This document shows, piece after piece, positions 1-5,985 of a DNA stretch of 8,614 nucleotides. A model generated the notes under the pieces. The model was not told the origin of the DNA, searched no databases, and was given only the letters and a program-made list of their open reading frames with translations. The stretch lies in contig JAADDP010000055.1 in assembly GCA_013153825.1 (NCBI GenBank), positions 1 to 8,614 of the forward strand, given 5' to 3'. Both the position numbers and the translations under genes were made by a program. Every line of letters starts with the position of its first letter. Positions within the stretch are counted from its first letter, which is position 1. Origin of the DNA: Campylobacterota bacterium (GTDB lineage Bacteria; Campylobacterota; Campylobacteria; Campylobacterales; Sulfurovaceae).

Positions 1-1
1 A

Positions 2-91
2 ACATATATAGATTATCAGTTTGAGAGACATGTTATCCCTGTAGAGGGGAGACCAACTCCTTATGAGTATATCTCTACATACTCTTGCTAA
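2..91 (+). CDS. C-terminal tail of an unidentified protein (5' end outside window)
   Basis: This is the only plus-strand frame open from the window edge; the other two hit stops within 25 bases. It encodes 29 residues ending in ...YISTYSC followed by TAA at 89-91. The codons (AGA, ATA, TAT) match the neighbouring genes, and the frame stops just before a short AT-rich gap, as a real gene end would. The tail is polar and aromatic with no motif I recognise, so no function is offered. It is read in the same direction as rnhA, with 55 nt between them. It could still be a chance open frame because so little is visible. Confidence 0.5.
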   Translation, partial: TYIDYQFERHVIPVEGRPTPYEYISTYSC

Positions 92-102
92 GCTTTTTTT
101 TT
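65..102 (+). terminator. Possible weak terminator after the first, partial gene
   Basis: GAGTAT (65-70) and ATACTC (79-84) form a 6-bp inverted repeat overlapping the end of the coding tail. A run of nine T follows at 94-102. The 9-nt gap between stem and T-run is longer than in a standard intrinsic terminator and the stem is AT-rich, so this is only a candidate. Confidence 0.25.
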
Positions 103-108
103 AAATTT

Positions 109-130
109 TAGGAGAGTTTAACCTCTCCTA
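109..130 (+). other. Hairpin in the rnhA leader
   Basis: TAGGAGAG (109-116) and CTCTCCTA (123-130) are perfect 8-bp arms around a 6-nt loop. The 5' arm holds the only Shine-Dalgarno-like string (GGAGAG) ahead of rnhA, and the 3' arm is complementary to it. The stem ends 16 nt before the rnhA ATG. It may act as a weak terminator for the gene before, or as a leader structure; there is no U-run after it. Confidence 0.5.
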
Positions 131-146
131 TCTTACCATTTCTCTT

Positions 147-629
147 ATGAAAAATTTAACAATATATTGCGACGGTGCATGTTCTGGAAACCCTGGTAGA
201 GCTGGAAGTGGTCTTGCTCTATTCTATGATGAGGCTAAAGAGCCAATCTTAATATATGGAAAATATTTAGAGAGTGGAACAAACAATATAGCAGAGCTAA
301 ATGCACTCCTTAGAGCCTTACAGATTGCCTATAAAAACCTAGATGAGTACCAAAATATAACCATAAAAACGGACTCAAAATATTCTCTAGACTCAATTAC
401 AAAGTGGGCTTATAATTGGGAGAGAAATGGATGGAAAAAAAAGGGTGGAGAGATTAAAAATCTAGAGCTTATAAAAAAAAGCTTTAATCTATATAGACAT
501 CTGAAAGATAGAGTATCAATTGAGTATGTAAAAGGACATGCTGGAGTAGATGGAAATGAGTTAGCAGATGAGATGGCTAGGTTTGCAATTAGAGATAGAG
601 TGGTAGGTTGGAGTAGATATAACAACTAA
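147..629 (+). CDS. rnhA: Ribonuclease HI
   Basis: This cytoplasmic endonuclease cuts the RNA strand of RNA-DNA hybrids, removing R-loops and replication primers. At 160 residues it has the normal length for the bacterial HI family. The catalytic carboxylates are all visible: D9 in YCDGACSGNPG, E50 in NNIAELNA, D76 in IKTDSKYS and D141 in NELADEMA. The supporting histidine is H131 in VKGHAG, and a basic-protrusion-like segment (WKKKGGEIKN) follows the NGW motif. ATG at 147 is the only usable start: the frame is closed by TAA at 102-104 and no ATG, GTG or TTG lies between. No ribosome binding site stands at normal distance, since the bases before the ATG are pyrimidine-rich. In Campylobacter rnhA is usually followed by rnc and aroC; here a gene on the other strand follows. 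Identification is secure. Confidence 0.97.
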   Translation: MKNLTIYCDGACSGNPGRAGSGLALFYDEAKEPILIYGKYLESGTNNIAELNALLRALQIAYKNLDEYQNITIKTDSKYSLDSITKWAYNWERNGWKKKGGEIKNLELIKKSFNLYRHLKDRVSIEYVKGHAGVDGNELADEMARFAIRDRVVGWSRYNN

Positions 630-653
630 ACCACTAAATCTCAAATTTTAAAG

Positions 654-2201
654 CTACTTGATATCTGGCATAATCCATCTCTGATTATCTCTACCATGCT
701 TCTCCCATATACCAATTTTGCTATAGTCATAGGCATCTATAACATACTCACTATTATCTTCAGCAACTATCATATCACCATCTATATTCCAATTCTGGAA
801 TCTATTATTGCTATCACATTTTGATATAAATATATCCCCATATGATGGTATATTATCTATTGTGAGGCAGTAGCTAGGATCTGATTTTGTAGTGATATGC
901 TTTGTAGATTCATCATAGTGCCACTGTTGATTATCTCTTCCATAACATGGAAAGAACTTAACAGGTGTATTATCTTGAATTTTAGCCTCCCACACATCCA
1001 TACATAGAGATGTCTTTTTAGATTTAATTGTCCCATATTTAGGTGATTCCCAATTTAAAACCCTTATAATCTGTTGACCATATGAATTTGAATTTCCATA
1101 CACGGAGGAGACGATTGATACATCCATCCAATATCTTATAGATGAGGAGTATCTAAATTCTCTAAATCTAACTTGAAGATACCTACTGTATTCAGATGAA
1201 CCACAATATATAATGGGAATATTTACACCGTCTAGACGAAGTTTTCCCGTTTCAGCTATTAGATTATGGAGATGACCTGTGAATATGGCTGCAATTCTAT
1301 CACGATATGGTAGTAGTGCTTTCTTGAATACATCTCTATCCGTCATATCGTGGACATTTATCACAATAAGTTTATCATCCGGCAATTTTTTTAGGTCATT
1401 TACCAACCAATCATATGGGCTATTAATCTTTACACTAAAAGAGTGCATTCCTATAGAGTATCCATACTTAAACTCCTTCTCATATAATATATTATTATTT
1501 AACTGTATAAAGTGGACATTTCCAATATCCCAAGAGTATGCAAAGCTTCCTTGTAGATTACGAAACTCTGTCCCATTAGGGTTATTATTTGTCTCATATG
1601 AGTCAAAGTTTATTACATATCCACCATCTCTCAACTTGCCTATACTCTTCTTTAGGTGCATTATAGACCTATAGGCACAGTTATTCCCGGTCTCTTCAGA
1701 GTTTACGAGTGGACTCAGCCAGTTACTTCCACAATCATCTACGTTATTCTCATAGTCATGATTTCCCAATCCCATAAATAGAGGATATTCTCCTATCGCA
1801 CTATTATCCCCATTCGTAAAGATGTTTACCCCCTCTCTGTAGATGCTATTAAACATTATAAATTGGTCTTGCTTCCCGAATGCTGTTAAGTCTCCATTAA
1901 TAATTGTTCCGGCATAGTCATTTGGATGTTGTCTTATAAATTCTGAGACGCTATTTCTCTGCCACTCATTACTCAACTTTGCCTGATTTTCAACACTATC
2001 TCCAGCCTCATATATACAGCTTCCATCGATACACTGCCACTCATATTGAGGGTCGGAGAGTATAGAGATATAGAAATCTTTTGGATTATCTAGATTTACC
2101 TTCTTATATGAACCAGATAGATATGTATGTAGGGTTGCTGAAGATATTGTAGGGTATAAAACTGCATATATTATAAATATTAATTTATCTATTCTTAACA
2201 T
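654..2201 (-). CDS. Secreted metallophosphoesterase with C-terminal ricin-type beta-trefoil lectin domain
   Basis: This 515-residue protein starts with a signal peptide (hydrophobic stretch about 7-20, likely cut after SSA at 22). A calcineurin-like metallophosphoesterase domain covers about 42-345. Its metal motifs are in order: SDPQ with D50, NGD with D104, GNHD 146-149, NVHD with H284 and GHLH 309-312. The first motif is D-x-Q rather than the usual D-x-H, a variant I recall from CPPED1-like phosphatases. Residues 387-515 form a three-repeat ricin-type trefoil with QxW signatures at 425-427, 469-471 and 507-509. Paired cysteines sit in repeats one (C400/C419) and two (C445/C462) but not in three. 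The expected role is a periplasmic or secreted phosphoesterase brought to glycans by its lectin; the substrate is unknown. AAGGAG at 2207-2212 sits 5 nt from the ATG. The gene stands alone and is convergent with rnhA. The fold calls are firm, the role is not. Confidence 0.88.
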   Translation of the reverse strand: MLRIDKLIFIIYAVLYPTISSATLHTYLSGSYKKVNLDNPKDFYISILSDPQYEWQCIDGSCIYEAGDSVENQAKLSNEWQRNSVSEFIRQHPNDYAGTIINGDLTAFGKQDQFIMFNSIYREGVNIFTNGDNSAIGEYPLFMGLGNHDYENNVDDCGSNWLSPLVNSEETGNNCAYRSIMHLKKSIGKLRDGGYVINFDSYETNNNPNGTEFRNLQGSFAYSWDIGNVHFIQLNNNILYEKEFKYGYSIGMHSFSVKINSPYDWLVNDLKKLPDDKLIVINVHDMTDRDVFKKALLPYRDRIAAIFTGHLHNLIAETGKLRLDGVNIPIIYCGSSEYSRYLQVRFREFRYSSSIRYWMDVSIVSSVYGNSNSYGQQIIRVLNWESPKYGTIKSKKTSLCMDVWEAKIQDNTPVKFFPCYGRDNQQWHYDESTKHITTKSDPSYCLTIDNIPSYGDIFISKCDSNNRFQNWNIDGDMIVAEDNSEYVIDAYDYSKIGIWEKHGRDNQRWIMPDIK

Positions 2202-2226
2202 TATTTCTCCTTATTTAAGTTGATGT

Positions 2227-2258
2227 ATAATATTTTATAACATAAATTGTTATAAAAT
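2227..2258 (-). promoter_or_regulatory. Promoter/operator candidate for the phosphoesterase-lectin gene
   Basis: A perfect inverted repeat with 10-bp arms, ATTTTATAAC (2232-2241) and GTTATAAAAT (2249-2258), flanks a 7-nt spacer. On the minus strand a -10-like TATTAT (complement of 2227-2232) abuts it, so the repeat would fill the -10/-35 interval, a typical repressor site. Only one GC pair per arm means chance is possible. It does not match a Fur box as I know it. Confidence 0.45.
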
Positions 2259-2335
2259 CCTTATTTGGTATATAGCTTTATTTTGAACAAATATATTATT
2301 AGTATAGGTTTAATTATTTAGCAGTTAGGGAGATA

Positions 2336-2355
2336 TCCTACCCATGTGGGTAGGA
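2336..2355 (-). other. Strong hairpin 25 nt downstream of tsf
   Basis: TCCTACCCA (2336-2344) and TGGGTAGGA (2347-2355) are perfect 9-bp arms; in RNA this gives an 8-bp stem with a tetraloop. Placed after the tsf stop, it is well positioned as a transcript end or a 3' stabiliser for the rpsB-tsf messenger. No U-run follows on the minus strand, so it is not a textbook intrinsic terminator. Confidence 0.5.
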
Positions 2356-2379
2356 GTAGTGAGTTGTTCAGTTCTACCG

Positions 2380-3435
2380 TTAAGCCATCTGTTTTGCAAC
2401 TTCTGCTGCAAAATCTTCCTCTTTAACCTCGATACCTTCTCCAACTTCGAGTCTAATAAACTCTACGATTTTAGCCTTACCTTTGGATATCTTTTCAAAA
2501 TGCTCTCCAACACTTAGAGAGTCATCTAAAACATAATTTTGGTCTAATAGAGCCAACTCTTGATCGAGTAGAGTATTATCCGAGATGTATCTATTAAGCT
2601 TTCCAGGGATAATCTTATCCCAAATCTTCTCAGGCTTTCTCTCAGCCTTCAGCTCCTCTTTAATTCTCTCTTTAGCACTCTCTATAACCTCATCGGTTAG
2701 CTGTAATCTACTAACAAATTCTGGAACATTCTTCAGAGGTTTTCCTAGTCTTGCCAACTCCTCATTCTCTTTCTTAATCTTCTCTATTCTTCCATTTGTC
2801 TCATCCTCTACAAATTGAGGGTCAAAGTCTCTATATGATAGAGTCATAGGCTTCATCGCCGCCGCATGCATCGCGATATTTCTAAGTTCAACTTTTACCC
2901 TATCTAGTATAGCCTCATCTTCACACTCAGCCCCTAGGATAACTCCGACTCTCTTATTCGCATGTAGATAGCCGTTTATTACAAACTTTTTACTATCTGC
3001 CGTAACCATTCCTGCTCTTCTTACAACAAGATTTTCTCCAATTGTTGCAATCTGTAGTGCTAAAAATTCACTGAATGGCTGACCATCTATTGTTGAAGCA
3101 TTAATCTCTTCAGCACTCTTTAAATTATTATCAAAAGCGTGGTTTGTTATCTTCTCTACCAGAGCTTGGAAAACCTTATTCTGAGCTACAAAGTCTGTCT
3201 GTGAGTTAATCTCAATAATAATCGCTTTATCATCACTAACCTTAACAGATACTACACCCTCTGCAGCCACTTTAGATGCCTTCTTAGCTGCAACTCCTAG
3301 ACCCTTCTCTCTAAGCCATGCAATGGCCTTATCAAAATCTCCATCTGAAGATGCAAGAGCCTTTTTACAATCCATCATTCCTGCATTTGTAGCCTCTCTC
3401 AGCCTCTTAATATCCTTTGGTCCAAACTTTGCCAT
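2380..3435 (-). CDS. tsf: Translation elongation factor Ts
   Basis: EF-Ts is the cytoplasmic nucleotide exchange factor that releases GDP from EF-Tu. The N-terminal UBA-like module is clear (about 3-45, with LREATNAGMMDCKKAL). The family signature for EF-Tu contact, SQTDFVAQN with TDFV at 80-83, is intact. The protein has 351 residues, longer than the roughly 283 of E. coli, as is usual in Campylobacterota. The extra length lies in the C-terminal half, which includes a charged helical stretch around 215-265. The start is the ATG 2 nt after the rpsB stop. Its GAGGTG ribosome site (3444-3449) lies inside the last rpsB codons, so translation is probably coupled. Identification is secure. Confidence 0.98.
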   Translation of the reverse strand: MAKFGPKDIKRLREATNAGMMDCKKALASSDGDFDKAIAWLREKGLGVAAKKASKVAAEGVVSVKVSDDKAIIIEINSQTDFVAQNKVFQALVEKITNHAFDNNLKSAEEINASTIDGQPFSEFLALQIATIGENLVVRRAGMVTADSKKFVINGYLHANKRVGVILGAECEDEAILDRVKVELRNIAMHAAAMKPMTLSYRDFDPQFVEDETNGRIEKIKKENEELARLGKPLKNVPEFVSRLQLTDEVIESAKERIKEELKAERKPEKIWDKIIPGKLNRYISDNTLLDQELALLDQNYVLDDSLSVGEHFEKISKGKAKIVEFIRLEVGEGIEVKEEDFAAEVAKQMA

Positions 3436-3437
3436 TA

Positions 3438-4307
3438 CTATTTCACCTCTGTATTTTTTGTCTCTTCTTTAGCCTTAGCTTTATCTTCGGCCTCTCCCTC
3501 TTTAACAGCCTCTTTTACAAGCTCTTTAACCTCTTCTTCATTAATCTTCTTCTCTGCATCTAACATCTTATTTGCAAACTCTGCATCAGCTTGAGGTGCA
3601 TTCTCTACCTCTTCACCCTCCTCTTCTGCCTTTTGAGTTTGACCCTCAATAATTGCATCTGCCATCTCTTTACAGAATAGATTTATTGAACGGATAGCAT
3701 CATCATTTCCAGGAATTGGGTAGTCAACTAAATCTGGGTCACAATTTGTATCCAATGGAGCGATAACCTTCATTCCCATTCTTCTAGCCTCTTTTACTGC
3801 AATATGCTCTTTTACAGCATCGATTACAAATAACATATCTGGTAGCTCTCTCATGTGACGAATACCCTCTAGGTATGACTGTAACTTCTCCTTCTTTCTC
3901 ATAAGCATTAGAGCCTCTTTCTTCGTTAGGAGGTTAATCTGTCCACTCTCCTCCATCTGCTCAATAACTTCAAGCTTTCTTATAGACTTCTTCATTGTAG
4001 GGTAGTTTGTAAGCATACCACCTAGCCATCTAGTTGATACATATGGCATATTACATCTCTCTGCATGCTCTTTTACTGCTGTTCTAGCCTGTTTTTTTGT
4101 TCCAACGAACATAATGGTTTTACCCTCTGATGCAGCATCTTTTACTACATTATATGTATATTTAAAATATCTAAGGGTCTTTTGTAAATCTATAATGTAG
4201 ATATTTTTTCTCTCTCCAAAGATAAATCTCTTCATCTTAGGGTTCCATCTTCTAGTCTGGTGACCAAAGTGTACACCACACTCCAGCAAATCTTTCATTG
4301 TAACCAT
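3438..4307 (-). CDS. rpsB: 30S ribosomal protein S2
   Basis: S2 is a late-assembling protein of the small ribosomal subunit that binds near S1. The N-terminus carries [19 protein letters not shown] and [15 protein letters not shown], classic S2 signatures in the form seen in Campylobacterota. [11 protein letters not shown] (91-101) and [21 protein letters not shown] (from 183) are also present. At 289 residues it exceeds E. coli S2 (241); the excess is a Glu/Lys/Ala-rich tail from about residue 224 with a predicted helical, charged character. AAGGAG (4313-4318) lies 5 nt before the ATG, which supports this start. It is the first gene of the rpsB-tsf operon. The leader may carry autoregulatory pairing, described separately. 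Confidence 0.98.
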   Translation of the reverse strand: MVTMKDLLECGVHFGHQTRRWNPKMKRFIFGERKNIYIIDLQKTLRYFKYTYNVVKDAASEGKTIMFVGTKKQARTAVKEHAERCNMPYVSTRWLGGMLTNYPTMKKSIRKLEVIEQMEESGQINLLTKKEALMLMRKKEKLQSYLEGIRHMRELPDMLFVIDAVKEHIAVKEARRMGMKVIAPLDTNCDPDLVDYPIPGNDDAIRSINLFCKEMADAIIEGQTQKAEEEGEEVENAPQADAEFANKMLDAEKKINEEEVKELVKEAVKEGEAEDKAKAKEETKNTEVK

Positions 4308-4380
4308 AGGTTCTCCTTGTGAAATTGGTAATTTTAGGTTTAACCTCTGTAGCCGTTAATGCGTAAACTGCACAACCTAT
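4306..4380 (-). promoter_or_regulatory. rpsB leader with competing complementary segments
   Basis: Read as minus-strand RNA, the leader holds AGGUU twice (complement of 4374-4378 and 4342-4346) and AACCU twice (complement of 4336-4340 and 4308-4312). The first AGGUU extends to AUAGGUU (4374-4380). This pairs over 7 bp with AACCUAU (4306-4312), the stretch between the ribosome site and the start codon including its first two bases. It can also pair over 6 bp with the intermediate AACCUA. Such exclusive pairings suit autoregulation by S2, but the stems are short. Confidence 0.3.
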
Positions 4381-4422
4381 TCAAGGAATAACTACATGAG
4401 AGTTTAATCAAAAAGGAGAGGA

Positions 4423-4428
4423 ATTATA
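4423..4428 (-). promoter_or_regulatory. -10 box candidate for rpsB-tsf (proximal)
   Basis: An exact TATAAT reads on the minus strand about 115 nt before the rpsB ATG. No good -35 hexamer was seen, which is common for sigma-70 promoters in Campylobacterota. It would give a leader of about 110 nt that contains the competing segments. Confidence 0.45.
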
Positions 4429-4457
4429 TCTTAGCAGAACTTAATAAATATTTTAGC

Positions 4458-4464
4458 TATTATA
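4458..4464. promoter_or_regulatory. Overlapping -10 candidates on both strands between rpsB and trmA
   Basis: Minus strand 4459-4464 reads exactly TATAAT, a second possible rpsB promoter. Plus strand 4458-4463 reads TATTAT, 28 nt before the trmA ATG, a plausible trmA -10. If both are used, the divergent transcription units would compete for polymerase at the same bases. Confidence 0.35.
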
Positions 4465-4491
4465 CCATCTTAAAAAATAGGAGCATTAAGG

Positions 4492-5601
4492 ATGGATTGT
4501 AAACATTTTGGAGCCTGTGGCTCATGTACCATTTATGGGTTGGAGTATAGTGAGGAGTTGAGAAGGAAGAGAGAGAGAGTATCATCTCTATTCGGCATAG
4601 ATGATATAGAGATTTTTCCATCTACTCAGACGCACTACAGAGCTAGAGCTGAGTTTAGAGTGTGGCACTCAAAAAATGGAAAGATAGATTATGCTATGGG
4701 TAACTCAACCAGAGATGGGGTTATCCTTATAGAGGAGTGTCCAAAGGTCTCTAAGGATATCAATTCCAAGATGTGGGTATTGAGAGATATGATTCAAGCT
4801 TCACCAATATTGAGGGAGAGGCTATTCTCCATAGAGTTTCTATCTGTATCTAATGGGGAGATATTGGTAACAATGATATACCATAAGAGGTTAGATGATA
4901 GTTGGGAGATTGAGTCCAGAGAGCTTGAGAAGAAATTGGATATCTCAATTATAGGTAGAAGTAGAAAACAGAAGATTACCTTAAGTAGAGACTTTCTAAC
5001 CCAGAGGTTAACCATAAAGGGGAGAGAGTATATATATAGATATTATGAGCTTGGCTTTACCCAACCAAATCCAGAGATAAATATCAAGATGGTAGAGTGG
5101 GTTATAGATAGGGTAGAGTCGAGTGGAGATGGTGGAGATTTTCTAGAGACCTACTGTGGACTTGGAAATTTTACAATTCCTATATCCAGCTACTTTAATA
5201 GGGTTTTAGCTACAGAGATTAGCAAGAGTTCAATTAAATCTGCAAAGGAGAACTGCCAACTAAATGGGGTCGATAATATAGATTTTGTTAGATTATCTGC
5301 CGGAGAGTTGATGGAGGCACTGTCGGGAAGGAGGAGCTTTAGAAGATTAAAAGATGTGGATTTAGATAGTTTTAACTTCTCTACAGTTTTAGTTGACCCT
5401 CCGAGAGGTGGATTGGATATGGATAGTATAGAGCTTGTATCAAATTTTAATAAAATAATCTACATATCATGTAATCCGGATACTCTAAAGAGAGATATTG
5501 AGCTATTAAAAGATAGATATAGTATTGATAAATTTGCCCTATTTGACCAATTCCCACATACGACCCATATTGAGTCTGCCCTATATCTCAATAGAAGATA
5601 A
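4492..5601 (+). CDS. trmA: tRNA (uracil-5-)-methyltransferase, TrmA type, with extra cysteine motif
   Basis: TrmA uses S-adenosylmethionine to methylate U54 of tRNA to ribothymidine. The 369-residue sequence follows E. coli TrmA closely: HYRARAEFRVWH (48-59), SLGFTQPN-like FTQPN with Q191, SAM-binding ETYCGLGNFTIP (219-230), VDPPRGGLD with D302, ISCNP with nucleophile C327, and FDQFPHTTHIES with base E361. Unlike E. coli TrmA as I remember it, the N-terminus has C3-x5-C9-x2-C12 in CKHFGACGSC, and C83 follows in EECPKV. This spacing resembles the four ligands of the RlmD [4Fe-4S] cluster. The C-terminal half still reads as TrmA, not RlmD. AGGAG (4479-4483) sits 8 nt from the ATG. The gene is divergent from rpsB and followed by its own intergenic gap. 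Function is confident; cluster binding is inferred. Confidence 0.93.
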   Translation: MDCKHFGACGSCTIYGLEYSEELRRKRERVSSLFGIDDIEIFPSTQTHYRARAEFRVWHSKNGKIDYAMGNSTRDGVILIEECPKVSKDINSKMWVLRDMIQASPILRERLFSIEFLSVSNGEILVTMIYHKRLDDSWEIESRELEKKLDISIIGRSRKQKITLSRDFLTQRLTIKGREYIYRYYELGFTQPNPEINIKMVEWVIDRVESSGDGGDFLETYCGLGNFTIPISSYFNRVLATEISKSSIKSAKENCQLNGVDNIDFVRLSAGELMEALSGRRSFRRLKDVDLDSFNFSTVLVDPPRGGLDMDSIELVSNFNKIIYISCNPDTLKRDIELLKDRYSIDKFALFDQFPHTTHIESALYLNRR

Positions 5602-5622
5602 TCTATTTATTATGTTTTTATA

Positions 5623-5631
5623 TGCTATAAT
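5623..5631 (+). promoter_or_regulatory. Extended -10 promoter for the lipoprotein pair
   Basis: TGCTATAAT is an exact -10 hexamer with an upstream TG, 41 nt before the first lipoprotein start. Directly after it, TATGTT (5631-5636) and AACATA (5643-5648) form a 6-bp inverted repeat over the expected transcription start, a possible operator or 5' hairpin. Confidence 0.55.
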
Positions 5632-5672
5632 ATGTTGCATATAACATACATAGTATTTAATAAGGATATATC

Positions 5673-5981
5673 TTGAAAAGAGTAGTAATATTTATATTTG
5701 GAACTTTTATAATATCTGGGTGTACCCCTAAGAGTGCAGGTTATGACTCTGCATATCTAAATAGGACTCGTGGAGCTTCAGGGGCTCAAATTACCGCTTC
5801 AGAGGCTCAGCAGTACCATAGACAACAGGCTCTAACTGCCGATGAGATTAGACTTGAGAATATGAAGAGGAGACAGACAACGGATGCAATACAGGAGGGG
5901 GCTTCTGCCGTAAGCTCAACTGCCGATGCAATTAAAGATGGTGTTGGGGCGATTAGAACCATAAAGGGTCTATTCTACTAG
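5673..5981 (+). CDS. Small lipoprotein of unknown function
   Basis: I do not recognise this 102-residue protein. It begins with a lipoprotein signal: basic MKR, a hydrophobic core, then the lipobox ISGC with C17 as the lipid-modified residue, so it should be anchored in the envelope. The mature part is short, Ala/Ser/Gln-rich and mostly helix-forming. A stretch from about 42 to 72 is polar and charged, and about 74-100 is a small-residue amphipathic segment ending in a short hydrophobic tip (IKGLFY). There are no other cysteines. The start is TTG at 5673, supported by AAGGA (5662-5666) 6 nt upstream; the next in-frame ATG would remove the signal peptide. Only 4 nt separate it from the next lipoprotein gene, so the two are very likely one operon. 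Confidence 0.8.
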   Translation: MKRVVIFIFGTFIISGCTPKSAGYDSAYLNRTRGASGAQITASEAQQYHRQQALTADEIRLENMKRRQTTDAIQEGASAVSSTADAIKDGVGAIRTIKGLFY

Positions 5982-5985
5982 AGAT

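Noticed and set aside
1279..1674. Plus-strand open frame of 131 codons
   Set aside because: It lies wholly opposite the phosphoesterase-lectin gene, has no ribosome site and no family resemblance; it is a shadow of low-stop-density coding sequence.
654..2201. CdtB-like toxin nuclease
   Set aside because: CdtB has the DNase I fold; here the motifs GNHD and GHLH are those of calcineurin-like phosphoesterases. Only the lectin part recalls CdtA/CdtC.
2336..2355. Classical intrinsic terminator
   Set aside because: The stem is good but neither strand has a U-run directly after it, so it was listed as a hairpin only.
2202..2379. Small gene or structured RNA in the tsf/phosphoesterase gap
   Set aside because: No open frame with a ribosome site was found; only the hairpin and the inverted repeat stand out.
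2585..2818. Plus-strand open frame opposite tsf
   Set aside because: Ser/Leu/Phe-rich translation typical of antisense reading of Lys/Glu-rich coding sequence; tsf explains the region.
4492..5601. RlmD (23S rRNA m5U1939 methyltransferase) instead of TrmA
   Set aside because: The cysteine motif suggests it, but there is no TRAM domain ahead of it and the core motifs and spacing track E. coli TrmA throughout.
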